Assembly (NCBI RefSeq): GCF_002869765.1
Contig: NZ_PNOR01000004.1
Location: 1-64,000 of the forward strand
Length of the DNA: 64,000 nucleotides
Direction: 5' to 3'
Source of the DNA: Deinococcus planocerae
GTDB lineage: Bacteria; Deinococcota; Deinococci; Deinococcales; Deinococcaceae
This document shows, piece after piece, positions 19,485-35,008 of the stretch. Every line of letters begins with the position of its first letter. Positions within the stretch are counted from its first letter, which is position 1. Position numbers and translations under genes: made by a program. The notes beneath the pieces are model-generated. The model did no database searches. It was not told where the DNA came from and saw only the letters and a list, made by a program, of their open reading frames with translations.

Positions 19485-20405
19485 TTACGCGCCGCGTTCG
19501 TGGTCGGACAGCGCCTCGGCGAGGGTGTGCCGGGCAGCGGCCACCATGACGGGGTTGGTGTGGAGGTAGTACGCCACTTCCACCACCGCGACCGAGAGAG
19601 CCCAGCCCCGGGCCCGCGCCCAGGTCGCCTCGTCGCAGGACAGGGCGGCGCGGAAGACCTCCCTGGCCTCGGCGTCCAGCATCCTCCAGGCCACGGCCAG
19701 TTCGCAGGCGGGGTCGCCGACCTGCAAGGCCCCGAAGTCGATCACGGCGCGGAGGCGACCATGCGCGGCCAGGAGATTCCCGGCCTGAAGGTCCCCGTGA
19801 ATCCACACGGGCGGGCGGTCCCAGGCGGGGGCGCGGAGGGCGTGCTCCCAGGCGGCGGTGATGGTCCCCGCGTCGAGGTCCCCGGGCAGCCGGGCGATGT
19901 GCTCGCGGGTGAAGGCGTCCCGCGTGGCGAGGGGCACGCCCCGGCCAAGCGGTTCGGGAAGGGGTCCGCCCGCCGGGTCGATTCGCTGGAGGGCCAGGAT
20001 GAACCCGGCGAGGTCCACGGCGGCCTGATTGGGGTCGGCGAGACGTGCGGGTGTGGCGTTCTCACCGGGCAGCCACGTGTAGACGCCCCACGGCCAGGGG
20101 TAGCCTTCACCCGGTTCCCCCTTCGCCATCGGCACCGGGAGGGTCAGGGGCAGGAGGGGAGCCAGCCTCGGCAGCCAGCGGAACTCCTTGTCGATCTGCC
20201 CGGTCGCCCAGTGGATGCGCGGGAGCCTCACCGCGAGGTCGTCCCCCAGCCGGTAGATCGCGTTGTCCGTTCCCGCCGACTGGACGCGGCTGAGCGGAAG
20301 GTCGGCCCAATGCGGGAACTGCGCCGTCAACAGACTGCGCACCAGCGCGGCGCTCGTCTCCACCTCGCCCTCGTGCATCTTCCCGGTGTTTGGAGGCTTC
20401 GTCAT
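19485..20405 (-). CDS. Aminoglycoside phosphotransferase-family kinase
   Basis: A protein of 306 residues with the APH/choline kinase fold: AGTDNAIYRLGDDLAVRLPR (ATP-binding N-lobe), then the catalytic loop HGDLQAGNLLAAHG and the Mg-binding IDFGALQVGDPACEL. It phosphorylates a small hydroxylated molecule. The substrate could be an aminoglycoside or macrolide, but chromosomal copies of this type often have no proven resistance role. The ATG at 20405 lies 8 nt behind TACCCT (20419-20414). Longer upstream starts would cross this promoter. Confidence 0.85.
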   Translation of the reverse strand: MTKPPNTGKMHEGEVETSAALVRSLLTAQFPHWADLPLSRVQSAGTDNAIYRLGDDLAVRLPRIHWATGQIDKEFRWLPRLAPLLPLTLPVPMAKGEPGEGYPWPWGVYTWLPGENATPARLADPNQAAVDLAGFILALQRIDPAGGPLPEPLGRGVPLATRDAFTREHIARLPGDLDAGTITAAWEHALRAPAWDRPPVWIHGDLQAGNLLAAHGRLRAVIDFGALQVGDPACELAVAWRMLDAEAREVFRAALSCDEATWARARGWALSVAVVEVAYYLHTNPVMVAAARHTLAEALSDHERGA

Positions 20406-20553
20406 TCCCACGAAGGGTAAGCGTCGGCGGGGCGCAGGCACATCGGTCAACGTGCCTACGGCCCCCGGGCCATCCGCACAGCCTTCCCGTCGATCCTTCC
20501 CCAAAAGCCGCCGCCCCCGACGGGGAGGTCAGGGGCGAGTCGGCGGCTGTGCT

Positions 20554-20646
<93 letters not shown>

Positions 20647-20685
20647 GTGTGGTTGCTACCGGCGCGGGGCCGGTGGGCAGTCGGG

Positions 20686-20691
20686 AGTGTA
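20686..20691 (-). promoter_or_regulatory. -10 box of tRNA-Ser
   Basis: TACACT on the minus strand, about 42 nt upstream of the mature 5' end. The leader contains a CCGGCCCCGCGCCGG hairpin. Confidence 0.45.
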
Positions 20692-20740
20692 GCACGTCCG
20701 CCGGGAAGGTGGGGAGGGGGGAGGCGCTACAGTTGACCGC

Positions 20741-22324
<1,584 letters not shown>

Positions 22325-22353
22325 GGCGGTGGAGGTGGAAGGCGTTACCCCCA

Positions 22354-22380
22354 CCCCCTGCCCCCTTTGGGGGTAGGGGG
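22354..22380 (+). terminator. Strong hairpin behind murJ
   Basis: CCCCCTGCCCCC-TTT-GGGGGTAGGGGG, a 12-bp stem with one G-T pair and a 3-nt loop. It has no T tail, so termination is uncertain. The remaining gap to 22694 has no recognisable gene. Confidence 0.4.
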
Positions 22381-22588
22381 AGCGGCGCTGCGCTGGGCAA
22401 GGACAAAGGGGCGGCGCGGGGGGTCGGGTCTTTCTACACGCAAGGTTTGATTTTGTCGCGTCCCAGCCACTACCCCACCGTCTCGCTGCGCGAGCAAGGC
22501 GTGGCCGTGGGCCAGGAGCGTTCAGCCTCTGCCACTGATGGGGCGTTCGGATCGACGTTTTGAAGGAGCAAAAGCTCGCGCTCTTTGC

Positions 22589-22646
22589 CCCTCCCCCCCT
22601 GTGGGGGACTGGTACAGCTCGCACCGCGAGAGGCTGGGAGGGGGGT
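22589..22646. repeat. CTCCCCCC...GGGAGGGGGG inverted repeat, copy 1
   Basis: CCCTCCCCCCCTGTGGGGGA at the left faces GAGGCTGGGAGGGGGG at the right. A related block with the same GAGGCTGGGAGGGGG core, in opposite orientation, lies at 50419-50456. This is probably a dispersed non-coding repeat of the genome. Confidence 0.4.
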
Positions 22647-22694
22647 TGTCGGCGACTCCACCGCCCCTGACTCACCTTCCCGAAGGCCACACCC

Positions 22695-23267
22695 TTACCT
22701 CCCCACCCCCAGCAACGAGTACGCCAAGAGCGCCAGCTTCTCCCGCAGCAGGTAGCGGGGGTCTGGTCGGTCGCTGAGCGGGCTGGGGCTCGCGTTCGCG
22801 TTCATGCCGAGGGCGTGCGCCAGGGCCAGGGCGCGCGGTGCGTGGGCCTCGTCGGTCACGAGGGTGACGGGGGTGTGGGGGGGCAGGGACGCGCGGGCAT
22901 TGCGCAGGTTCTCCACCGTCGTGCGGCTGCGTGTCTCGGCAAGGAGGGCGGCGGACGGCACGCCTTGGCGGTGCAGGTACGTCACGCCGACCTCGCCCTC
23001 GCTGTGGGGGTCGCCGGGCTGGCGGCCTCCCGTCACCACGACGGTCTGAATCCCGCCCGCCCGGTAGAGGCTCAGAGCGTGGTCGAGCCTGCGCTGGAAG
23101 GCGGGGCTGGGTCTGCCCGCGTACTGGGCGGCGCCGAGGACCACCAGGACGGGGTGGGGCGGCTGGGCGGGGGGCACGCGCGCGCCGGGGGCCAGCAGGA
23201 AGGCGGCCACCAGCAGCCCGGAGAGGGCGAGCGGCAGCAGGGGGAGGCCCGAGCCCGTGGCGCGCAT
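22695..23267 (-). CDS. YdcF/ElyC-type DUF218 membrane protein
   Basis: A protein of 190 residues. One N-terminal membrane helix (LPLLPLALSGLLVAAFLLAP) is followed by a DUF218 domain: VLVVLGAAQYAGRPSPAFQRRLDHAL, VVTGGRQPGD, SEGEVGVTYL, SRTTVENLRNA and VTDEAHAPRALALA. These match the SanA/ElyC/YdcF group, linked to envelope polysaccharide or vancomycin sensitivity phenotypes. The biochemical role is unclear. The ATG at 23267 is preferred because TAGGCT (23280-23275) ends 7 nt upstream, giving a leaderless mRNA. Confidence 0.85.
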   Translation of the reverse strand: MRATGSGLPLLPLALSGLLVAAFLLAPGARVPPAQPPHPVLVVLGAAQYAGRPSPAFQRRLDHALSLYRAGGIQTVVVTGGRQPGDPHSEGEVGVTYLHRQGVPSAALLAETRSRTTVENLRNARASLPPHTPVTLVTDEAHAPRALALAHALGMNANASPSPLSDRPDPRYLLREKLALLAYSLLGVGR

Positions 23268-23401
23268 CGCGGCGAGCCTAGCACGGAGAAAAGGCGGCTG
23301 GGTGGGAAAGAATAGGCTGGGAGGTTTCGGTGACATGCGGCGCCGTACCGTGCGGGGGGCTGTGCTACGCTCCGCGCAAGTTTTTCAGGGGAGCCTTCGT
23401 T

Positions 23402-26350
<2,949 letters not shown>

Positions 26351-26351
26351 C

Positions 26352-26705
26352 TTGCCAGGACGCCTGCCCCTCCAGCGCAGGCCCCCGCCCCAGACCCTGC
26401 ACCTCGCGCGGCTGGCGCAGGGCACGCCGGGCGAGTGGGTGGCGCTGCCGGGCGGCCTCCTGCGGGTCCTCGCGCTGGGGGGCAAGGTGGACGGCCCCGC
26501 GGCGGCGGGCTGGCTGACCTGCCTGACAGGCGAGGCCATCCTCGACCTGCCGGAGCGCGAGTTCGTCCGCCTGCGCCCTGCCGAGACCTACCGGGTCACG
26601 CCGGGGGAGCCGTGGACCGCGCTGCCCGTGCGGGAGGGAACAGTGCTCCTCCTCGCGCCGGACGGGGAGCCAGAGCGTTTGACGAAAGAAGAGTTGTCAC
26701 CCTGA
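26352..26705 (+). CDS. Small cupin-like protein, hypothetical
   Basis: A protein of 117 residues directly behind topA (1 nt gap), probably in its operon. The TTG start has GGGGAG 4 nt upstream, inside the end of topA. The pattern of short strands with Gly turns (GEWVALPGGLLRVLALGGKVDG, TGEAILDLPEREFVRLRPAETY, REGTVLLLAPDGEPE) looks like a single cupin barrel, but the metal-binding histidines are absent, so this is inference. The stop codon lies inside a GTCA-type inverted repeat. Confidence 0.6.
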   Translation: MPGRLPLQRRPPPQTLHLARLAQGTPGEWVALPGGLLRVLALGGKVDGPAAAGWLTCLTGEAILDLPEREFVRLRPAETYRVTPGEPWTALPVREGTVLLLAPDGEPERLTKEELSP

Positions 26706-26782
26706 GCGGAGCGAAGGGTCTCGCCTACAGCTTAGAGTTGTTTCGCTCCGCCCCGCTGCGCAGCCTTGCAAGTCAGCATGAC
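26696..26782. repeat. 87-bp palindromic repeat (GTCANNCTGA ends)
   Basis: The left end GTCACCCTGA and right end TCAGCATGAC are imperfect inverted repeats. Inside are GCGGAGCGAA (26706-26715) and TTCGCTCCGC (26742-26751), a perfect 10-bp inverted pair. It resembles REP/MITE-like dispersed repeats. It supplies the stop codon of the upstream gene. Confidence 0.5.
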
Positions 26783-26874
26783 CTCGTTGGTTGTGTCCAA
26801 CAAGTCAATACCGCTCCCCCTGAATCGCGCCTTCCGGGACGCTTGCCGCCCCCTCCCGGTGCTAGCGTGACCCC

Positions 26875-28089
26875 ATGACCTCCGGTGCCGAGCCCCTCCA
26901 GAAGGCCGCCTCCGGCGAGCGCCTGAACGCCGCCGAGATCGAGGCGCTGTACCACCTCCCGCTGCCCGAGGTGGCCGCCGTCGCCCACGGGCTGCGTCTG
27001 GAGCGGCGCGACCCCGACGTGGTGACTTTCCTGATCGACCGGAACATCAACTACACCAACGTCTGCAATGTGGGCTGCAACTTCTGCGCCTTCTACCGCA
27101 CCCGCCGCCAAAAGGACAGCTACACCCTCGATTACGAGGAGATCAGCGCCAAGATCAGGGACCTGGAGGCGGTCGGCGGCACCCGCATCCTCCTCCAGGG
27201 GGGCGTGAACCCCGAGTTGGGGCTGGACTACTACACGGGGCTGCTGCGGCACGTCAAGGCGCACCACCCCACCATCCGCATCGACGCCTTCTCGCCGGAG
27301 GAGGTTCTCTTCATGGAGAAGACCTTCGGGCTGAGCCTCGACTCGCTCCTCAACACCCTGATCGAGGCGGGACTTGACGGCCTGCCGGGCGCGGGCGGCG
27401 AGATTCTGGAGGACGAGGTGCGTCAGGGAGCGGCCCCCGCGCGCATCCGCTCGGATGACTGGTTCCGCATCATCGACGCGGCGCAGCGCAAGGGGCTCTA
27501 CACGATCTCGACGATGGTGATCGGCTTCGGGGAAACGTACGCCCAGCGCGCGGCCCACCTCCTCAAGATCCGGGAGCAGCAGGACCGGGCGAACGCGCTT
27601 TACGGGGGCAACGGCTTTTCGGGCTTCGCCATGTGGACCCTCCAGACCGAGCACACGCGCCTCCACGGTAAGGCGCCCGGCGCGACCGCCCACGAGTACC
27701 TCCAGCAGCTCGCGGTGGCGCGCATCGCCCTCGACAACATCCCCAACATCCAGGCCTCGTGGCCCGCGCAGGGCTTCAAGGTGGCGCAGGCGGCGTTGTA
27801 TTACGGGGCGAACGACCTCGGAAGCACCATGCTGGAGGAGAACGTGGTCTCGGCGGCGGGCGGGCACGGGCGGCACAGCGCCACCGTGCGCGAACTCGTC
27901 CGCATCGCTGTGGACGCCGGGTACACCCCCGCCATCCGCAACAGCCGCTTTAGAATCATCGCCTGGCCGGATGCGGACGCCCTCCTGAACCGCGCGGAGA
28001 CGAACCCGGAGGCGGAGCGGGCCGTCGGAGCGGTAGGGCAGGTGGAGGAAGCGGGGCAGTTCCCCGCCCAGCCTTTACCTTTAAGGTGA
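26875..28089 (+). CDS. mqnC: Cyclic dehypoxanthinyl futalosine synthase
   Basis: A radical SAM enzyme of 404 residues. The cluster motif is CNVGCNFCAF (CX3CX2C), followed by GGTRILLQGGVNPELGLDYY and the family segment GLPGAGGEILEDEVR. It converts dehypoxanthine futalosine to its cyclic form in the futalosine route to menaquinone, the Deinococcus quinone. The ATG at 26875 is 6 nt behind TAGCGT (26863-26868), so it is leaderless. No other mqn genes are nearby. The C-terminal 30 residues are variable (Ala/Glu/Pro-rich). Confidence 0.94.
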   Translation: MTSGAEPLQKAASGERLNAAEIEALYHLPLPEVAAVAHGLRLERRDPDVVTFLIDRNINYTNVCNVGCNFCAFYRTRRQKDSYTLDYEEISAKIRDLEAVGGTRILLQGGVNPELGLDYYTGLLRHVKAHHPTIRIDAFSPEEVLFMEKTFGLSLDSLLNTLIEAGLDGLPGAGGEILEDEVRQGAAPARIRSDDWFRIIDAAQRKGLYTISTMVIGFGETYAQRAAHLLKIREQQDRANALYGGNGFSGFAMWTLQTEHTRLHGKAPGATAHEYLQQLAVARIALDNIPNIQASWPAQGFKVAQAALYYGANDLGSTMLEENVVSAAGGHGRHSATVRELVRIAVDAGYTPAIRNSRFRIIAWPDADALLNRAETNPEAERAVGAVGQVEEAGQFPAQPLPLR

Positions 28090-28203
28090 AGTAGTTAACA
28101 ATGGGTGCATGTGCTGTGGGTTGACCGGGCGTTTCCTCCCGCTGATGAACGGAGGAGGGGAGGACCCGGCCAGACGGGTGTCGTCTTTCTCGGGGGAGGG
28201 CCT

Positions 28204-28545
28204 TTGCTCGCGTTCGTAATTTGCGAGGCCCTGGACGGTAAGGCGTGGCAGGCGGAGGCACGGTTTCTGGTGCGCTCGGCCCGCGACCTGCGGGCGCTGC
28301 TCGCCTCGGCGGGGCTGGGCGACCGGGGTCACGAGCCCGACGTGAGCGTGACCGTGCGGGGTGACCTGCTCATGGAAGACCGCCGGGTCAGCGGGCGCAC
28401 GGTGCTGACCACGGAGGAGGTCGTCCGGCTCGCGGAGATGGCGGAGCCGAACGAGCGGGCCCAGCTCCTGGCCTGGCACGCCTTCGCGCAGACGCTGGAG
28501 GACGCCGGACGCCCCGCGCGGCTGATCTTCTGGTTCGTGGGGTGA
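28204..28545 (+). CDS. Hypothetical protein
   Basis: 113 residues if it starts at the TTG at 28204, which has GGGGGAGG about 5 nt upstream. The reading frame is open back to 28105 but the extra residues look random. The region from LLAFVICEALDGKAWQAEARFLV through RARLIFWFVG is mixed alpha/beta and acidic, with no motif I recognise. It follows mqnC by about 115 bp on the same strand. Confidence 0.5.
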   Translation: MLAFVICEALDGKAWQAEARFLVRSARDLRALLASAGLGDRGHEPDVSVTVRGDLLMEDRRVSGRTVLTTEEVVRLAEMAEPNERAQLLAWHAFAQTLEDAGRPARLIFWFVG

Positions 28546-28558
28546 GGGGAGAGGGGAC

Positions 28559-28810
28559 CTACGCCGCCCCGTCCATCCGCTCATCCACCCGCGCCCGATG
28601 TTCGAGGTCGTCCAGCGCCTGCTCGTAGAGGTCCTGGCCGAGGGAGGGCACGACGGCGAGAAAGGTCGCGGCCTCCTCCAGGGTGGCGTGGAGGCTGTCG
28701 TGGTGCCAGCCCGGCCCCTCGGCGATCAGGCGCACCCCGCCGGGCGCGAGGAGAAAGCGCACGCGTCCCTGACCCGTCCGCGTGTCGCTGAAGTGCCGGG
28801 CCGTGTTCAT
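28559..28810 (-). CDS. Small hypothetical protein
   Basis: A protein of 83 residues, start MNTARHFSDTRTGQGRVRF. It has a beta-rich N-terminal half and an acidic helical C-terminus (LEEAATFLAVVPSLGQDLYEQALDDLEHRA). No family recognised. Expression is supported by TAAGCT (28822-28817) ending 6 nt before the ATG, the standard leaderless arrangement here. It converges with the hypothetical gene that ends at 28545. Confidence 0.6.
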   Translation of the reverse strand: MNTARHFSDTRTGQGRVRFLLAPGGVRLIAEGPGWHHDSLHATLEEAATFLAVVPSLGQDLYEQALDDLEHRARVDERMDGAA

Positions 28811-28893
28811 GTCCCCAGCTTAGAAAGCGGGCGTGAGCCCCACATCGACCAAAATGATGAGGCGTTCAGGGTGGGGGCGGGCATCATGGGTCC

Positions 28894-29400
28894 GTGAGTT
28901 CCCTCCCTCCCGTCGCCGTGCAGCCCGTCTCCGGGGCAACCCGTTCCGCCGTCCTGGCCCTGCGCGTTCACCCCCGGCAGGCGGTCTTCAGCGGCGAGAT
29001 GCCGGAGTTGCTCGCCCAGGCCGAGGCCGACCCCCGCAGCGTGGCGATGTGTGTTCTCGAAGGTGGGGAGGTGGTCGGGTACTTTCGCCTGGACCCCACC
29101 CCCGGCGCCGTCGCCCGGCGGGACTTCGGGCCGGGCAGCGTGGGGGTACGTGCCTTTTTCATCGACCGGGAGCGGCAGGGGCGGGGGCTCGGCACGGCGG
29201 CCATGCTCGCCCTTGCCGCGTGGCTGCGCGAACACCGTCCCGAGGTGCGGCGCGTGATCCTGACGGTGAACTTTAAAAACCCCGCCGCCACCCGCGCCTA
29301 CCGCGAGGCGGGCTTCGTGATCCGGGGGGCGCCGTACCTGGGCGGAAGTGTGGGGCCGCAGCACGTGATGGAATTGGAGCTGGGGGAGCTGGGGCGCTAA
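28894..29400 (+). CDS. GNAT-family N-acetyltransferase
   Basis: A protein of 168 residues with a full GNAT fold. The acetyl-CoA-binding motif A is VRAFFIDRERQGRGLGTAAMLAL (Q-x-x-G-x-G/A pattern, QGRGLG), and motif B is NPAATRAYREAGFV. The substrate is unknown. It starts with GTG at 28894. Its TAA stop overlaps that of the convergent Nudix gene (29397-29400). Confidence 0.85.
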   Translation: MSSLPPVAVQPVSGATRSAVLALRVHPRQAVFSGEMPELLAQAEADPRSVAMCVLEGGEVVGYFRLDPTPGAVARRDFGPGSVGVRAFFIDRERQGRGLGTAAMLALAAWLREHRPEVRRVILTVNFKNPAATRAYREAGFVIRGAPYLGGSVGPQHVMELELGELGR

Positions 29401-30122
29401 CCCCGCAACAGGGCCCCCAGGCTCGTCCGCATGAGGAGCCGCACGAACCTCACGCGGAGGGATTGATGCGGGGAGCGCGGCGTGCCACCGGGGTGGGCCT
29501 GCGCGTGCAACTCGCGGGAGGGCTCGGGGTCGAAGGAGGGCGTACCTGACGCCAGCGCCGACTGCGCCACCCGCAGCGATGAGGCGTGCCCGGGGTGGAG
29601 TTCCGGCAGGGCGTCCCAGGCGTGCCAGCCCACCTCGCGTGCCTCCAGGGTGGGCCGGGGCTCGCCCTCCGCCTCCATATCGAAAATGGCCGTGACGATA
29701 TGGAGGCCGTGCCGAGCACCCGAGTACCGCGCGTCGAGCAGCCCGAGGAGACGATTCGCCCGTCCCCGCAGCCCCACCTCCTCGAACAACTCACGTTCGG
29801 CTGCCCCGGCTACGGTCTCCCCAACGTCCGCCAGGCCGCCGGGCAGGCCCCACAATCCGCTGTCCGCGCGGCGCATCAGCAGCACCCGGTCCCCCCGCGT
29901 GACTACCGCCTCCACGCCGAGCAGCGGCGACACGTGGGCGAGGTTCCTGAGGTATGCGTCCCTGACCTCGTTCAGACGGGCGGGGCTGTCCTGCGCGGCC
30001 AGCTCGGCGCTCAGCATCAGCACGCGGCGGTAACGGTCCAGGTCGTAGGGGTCGCGGACGTAGGAGAGGCCCAGGAGCGCCAGGGCGCGCAGCTCGTCGG
30101 CGATGAGATGAGGGTGGGTCAC
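29397..30122 (-). CDS. Nudix hydrolase with Nudix_N helical domain
   Basis: A protein of 241 residues from the GTG at 30122. The N-terminal 65 residues (LIADELRALALLGLSYVRDPYDLDRYRRV) match the helical Nudix_N domain found in nucleoside-diphosphate-X hydrolases. The Nudix box GGLADVGETVAGAAERELFEEVGL is complete. The C-terminal 40 residues are basic and may be disordered. Deinococcus genomes are rich in Nudix enzymes that clean up or recycle nucleotide derivatives. The substrate cannot be read from the sequence. Confidence 0.88.
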   Translation of the reverse strand: MTHPHLIADELRALALLGLSYVRDPYDLDRYRRVLMLSAELAAQDSPARLNEVRDAYLRNLAHVSPLLGVEAVVTRGDRVLLMRRADSGLWGLPGGLADVGETVAGAAERELFEEVGLRGRANRLLGLLDARYSGARHGLHIVTAIFDMEAEGEPRPTLEAREVGWHAWDALPELHPGHASSLRVAQSALASGTPSFDPEPSRELHAQAHPGGTPRSPHQSLRVRFVRLLMRTSLGALLRG

Positions 30123-30211
30123 CCGGCCATCTTGGCCCTCTCCTTGCTCATGAAGCGGCGTGCAGGGGCGCCTCACGGCTCTGGACCTTTCCCCCCCCAG
30201 ACTCTTGGGCG

Positions 30212-31462
30212 ATGAGCACCCGGATCGCCGGTCAGAAAGTTCTCGCCATCGTCCTCGCGGGGGGCAAGGGCAGTCGCCTTGCGCCGCTGACGACCGAGCG
30301 GGCCAAACCCGCCGTGCCCTTTCTGGGCACCTATCGCCTGATCGACTTCACCCTCTCCAACCTCGTGCACAGCGGCGTGCAGGACGTGTGGGTGATCGAG
30401 CAGTACCTCCCGCACGGCCTCAACGACCACCTCTCGGGCGGGCGCCCCTGGGACCTCGACCGCACCCGGGGCGGCCTGGTGGTGATGCCCCCCTTCTCCA
30501 GCCCCGAGAACGAGGACGGCGAGTTCGCCCAGGGCAACGCCCACGCCCTCGCCCAGCACGCGGCCCTGATCCGCGAGTTCGGCCCCGACGTGGTGCTGGT
30601 GCTCAGCGCCGACCACATCTACAAGTTCGACTATTCGGACCTCATCCGCGCCCACGCCCGGCACGGCGCGAGCGTCACGATGGTCACCACCGAGGTCGAG
30701 CCCGAGCAGGCCACCCGCTTCGGCAACGTGCGGGCGGGGGAGGACGGGCGGGTCACCGAGTTCGCCTACAAGCCCGACGAGCCGCTGGGGGGGACGGTCA
30801 CCGCCGAAATCTTCGCCTACGACGCCGGGGTGCTCCTCGACACCCTGGAGGAACTGGAACGGCAGGGTGACCTGGGGGACTACGGCGAGGAGTTGCTGCC
30901 CGCCCTCGTCGCGCGGGGAGACGCCTACGCGGTCCCGCTGGAGGGGTACTGGATGGACGTGGGCACCCTCGACGCCTACCTCCAGACCCACCGCGACTTT
31001 CTCGACGGCCTCGGTTTTCCCCTCGACACCCGGGACTGGCCCTTCATCACCAGCAGCATCTCGCGCCCGCCCGCCCGGATCGAGGGCACGGCCCGCCTCG
31101 ACGACGCCTTCGTCTGCGGCGGCGCCGTGATCGCGGGCGAGGTGGTGGGCAGCGTGGTGGGTCCCAACGCCGTCGTGGAAGCGGGGGCCGTCGTCCTCGA
31201 CAGCATCGTGCAGCCGGGGGCGGTCGTGCGCGCGGGGGCTAGGGTCAGCCGCGCCATCATCGACCTGCACGCGACGGTCGGGGAGGGGGCCGAGGTCGGT
31301 GCCCGGGAGGGTGACCCCACCGTGGTCGGCGCCCACGCCACCGTGGAGGCCGGGGCGAGGGTCGGCGGCGGCTTGATCGTCGAGCCGCGCGAAACCGTGC
31401 GTGCCGGGCAGGAGGAGGAGGTCGTGTCCTCGGCGAAGAGGGACGCCCGGGCGGGGAAGTGA
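30212..31462 (+). CDS. glgC: Glucose-1-phosphate adenylyltransferase
   Basis: An ADP-glucose pyrophosphorylase of 416 residues, the committing step of bacterial glycogen synthesis. Seen are the nucleotide-binding AIVLAGGKGSRLAPLTTERAKP, the FLGTYRLIDFTLSNLVHSG segment, ADHIYKFDYSDLI, and GYWMDVGTLDAYLQTHRDFLDG (glucose-1-phosphate site). The C-terminal part is a left-handed beta-helix with hexapeptide-like repeats (VVGPNAVVEAGAVVLDSIVQ). It is separated from glgA (42879) by about 11 kb, so the two are not in one operon. Confidence 0.94.
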   Translation: MSTRIAGQKVLAIVLAGGKGSRLAPLTTERAKPAVPFLGTYRLIDFTLSNLVHSGVQDVWVIEQYLPHGLNDHLSGGRPWDLDRTRGGLVVMPPFSSPENEDGEFAQGNAHALAQHAALIREFGPDVVLVLSADHIYKFDYSDLIRAHARHGASVTMVTTEVEPEQATRFGNVRAGEDGRVTEFAYKPDEPLGGTVTAEIFAYDAGVLLDTLEELERQGDLGDYGEELLPALVARGDAYAVPLEGYWMDVGTLDAYLQTHRDFLDGLGFPLDTRDWPFITSSISRPPARIEGTARLDDAFVCGGAVIAGEVVGSVVGPNAVVEAGAVVLDSIVQPGAVVRAGARVSRAIIDLHATVGEGAEVGAREGDPTVVGAHATVEAGARVGGGLIVEPRETVRAGQEEEVVSSAKRDARAGK

Positions 31463-31517
31463 CCTCCACCCCGGCCACCTTTGCGCCGTCCCCTTCCGGG
31501 TAGACTGCCCGGCTGAG

Positions 31518-32543
31518 ATGAGCGCCGCCCCCCGCCCCCCCCACACCCTGTCGGTCGCCCCGATGATGGACTGGACGGACCGGCACTGCCGCGCCTTCCA
31601 CCGCACCCTGACCCGCCGCACCCTGCTCTACACCGAGATGGTGACAACGGGCGCGATCCTGCACGGCGACCGGGAGCGGCACCTGGGCTTCGGGGAGGCC
31701 GAGCACCCGGTGGCGCTCCAGCTTGGCGGCTCCGACCCCGCCGCCCTCGCCGAGTCTGCCCGTATCGCCGAGGACCGGGGCTACGACGAGGTGAACCTCA
31801 ACTGCGGCTGCCCCAGCGACCGGGTGCAAAGCGGGAGTTTCGGTGCCTGCCTGATGGGCACGCCCGACGTGGTGGCCCGTGGCGTCGAGGCGATGCGCGG
31901 CGCGACCACCCTCCCCGTCACGGTCAAACACCGCATCGGCATCGACGACCTCGACAGCTACGAACACCTGACCCGCTTTGTTTCCACGGTCGCCGGGGCA
32001 GGCTGCGAGACCTTCGTCGTCCACGCGCGCAAGGCGTGGCTCTCGGGCCTGTCGCCGAAGGAGAACCGGGAGATTCCGCCCCTCAGGTACGAGGTCGTGC
32101 GGCGAATGAAAGAGGACTTCCCGGGGCTGACCGTCGTGCTCAACGGCGGCGTGTTGAGCCTCGAAGCCGCCTGGGATCATCTCGCCTGGGCCGACGGCGT
32201 GATGATCGGGCGGGCGGCCTACCAGGACCCGTACATCCTCGCCACCGCCGACCGGGACGTGTTCGGGGAGGCCATGACGCCGCCCACCCGGCGCGAGGTC
32301 GTCGAAGCCTTCCTGCCCTACGTCGCGGCTCAGTTGGAGGCGGGGCAACCCCTTAACCGAATGATGCGCCACACCCTCGGCCTCTTCGCAGGCCAACCCG
32401 GCGCCCGCCACTGGAAGCGGACGCTGAGCGAGCAGGGCCACCGCCCCGGCGCGGGGTTGGAGGTCGTGCGTGAGGCGCTGGCGGAGGTGCCGGAGAGCGT
32501 GCTGGACGCTCGACCAGGGGTGGGGGAGGCTCAGCCCGCCTGA
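31518..32543 (+). CDS. dusA: tRNA-dihydrouridine synthase (DusA type)
   Basis: A protein of 341 residues with an FMN-binding TIM barrel: LSVAPMMDWTDRHCRAF, LQLGGSDPAALAESA and the active-site stretch NLNCGCPSDRVQSGSFGACLM with the catalytic Cys in GACLM. HARKAWLSGLSPKENREIPPL is diagnostic for DusA, which reduces U20/U20a of tRNA. The ATG at 31518 is chosen; TAGACT lies at 31501-31506, leaving a leader of about 5 nt. Upstream in-frame codons overlap glgC and lack support. Confidence 0.93.
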   Translation: MSAAPRPPHTLSVAPMMDWTDRHCRAFHRTLTRRTLLYTEMVTTGAILHGDRERHLGFGEAEHPVALQLGGSDPAALAESARIAEDRGYDEVNLNCGCPSDRVQSGSFGACLMGTPDVVARGVEAMRGATTLPVTVKHRIGIDDLDSYEHLTRFVSTVAGAGCETFVVHARKAWLSGLSPKENREIPPLRYEVVRRMKEDFPGLTVVLNGGVLSLEAAWDHLAWADGVMIGRAAYQDPYILATADRDVFGEAMTPPTRREVVEAFLPYVAAQLEAGQPLNRMMRHTLGLFAGQPGARHWKRTLSEQGHRPGAGLEVVREALAEVPESVLDARPGVGEAQPA

Positions 32544-32546
32544 CCT

Positions 32547-33800
<1,254 letters not shown>

Positions 33801-33922
33801 CCGGGCAGTCTACGGCGGAGGCCGGGAGGGGCGGTAAGCCATTTGAGCGAGGCGTGTCTTGAGCTTGGGCACAGAGAAGGGCCGCCGAGGCACCCTCACC
33901 CCGGCCACCCTCCCGTCCGGCC

Positions 33923-34972
<1,050 letters not shown>

Positions 34973-34979
34973 GCGGGGA

Positions 34980-35002
34980 AGTCTACGCCACGCGGCTATG
35001 CT
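34980..35002. promoter_or_regulatory. Divergent -10 boxes of the M42 peptidase and apaG genes
   Basis: TAGACT (minus, 34985-34980) is 7 nt before the peptidase ATG. TATGCT (plus, 34997-35002) is 6 nt before the apaG ATG. The boxes are 11 bp apart in a 36-bp gap. Confidence 0.55.
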
Positions 35003-35008
35003 GCCCGC

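Noticed and set aside
22325..22694. A small RNA or gene in the murJ/DUF218 gap
   Set aside because: Only C/G-rich hairpins and a dispersed repeat are visible. No promoter or conserved frame stands out.
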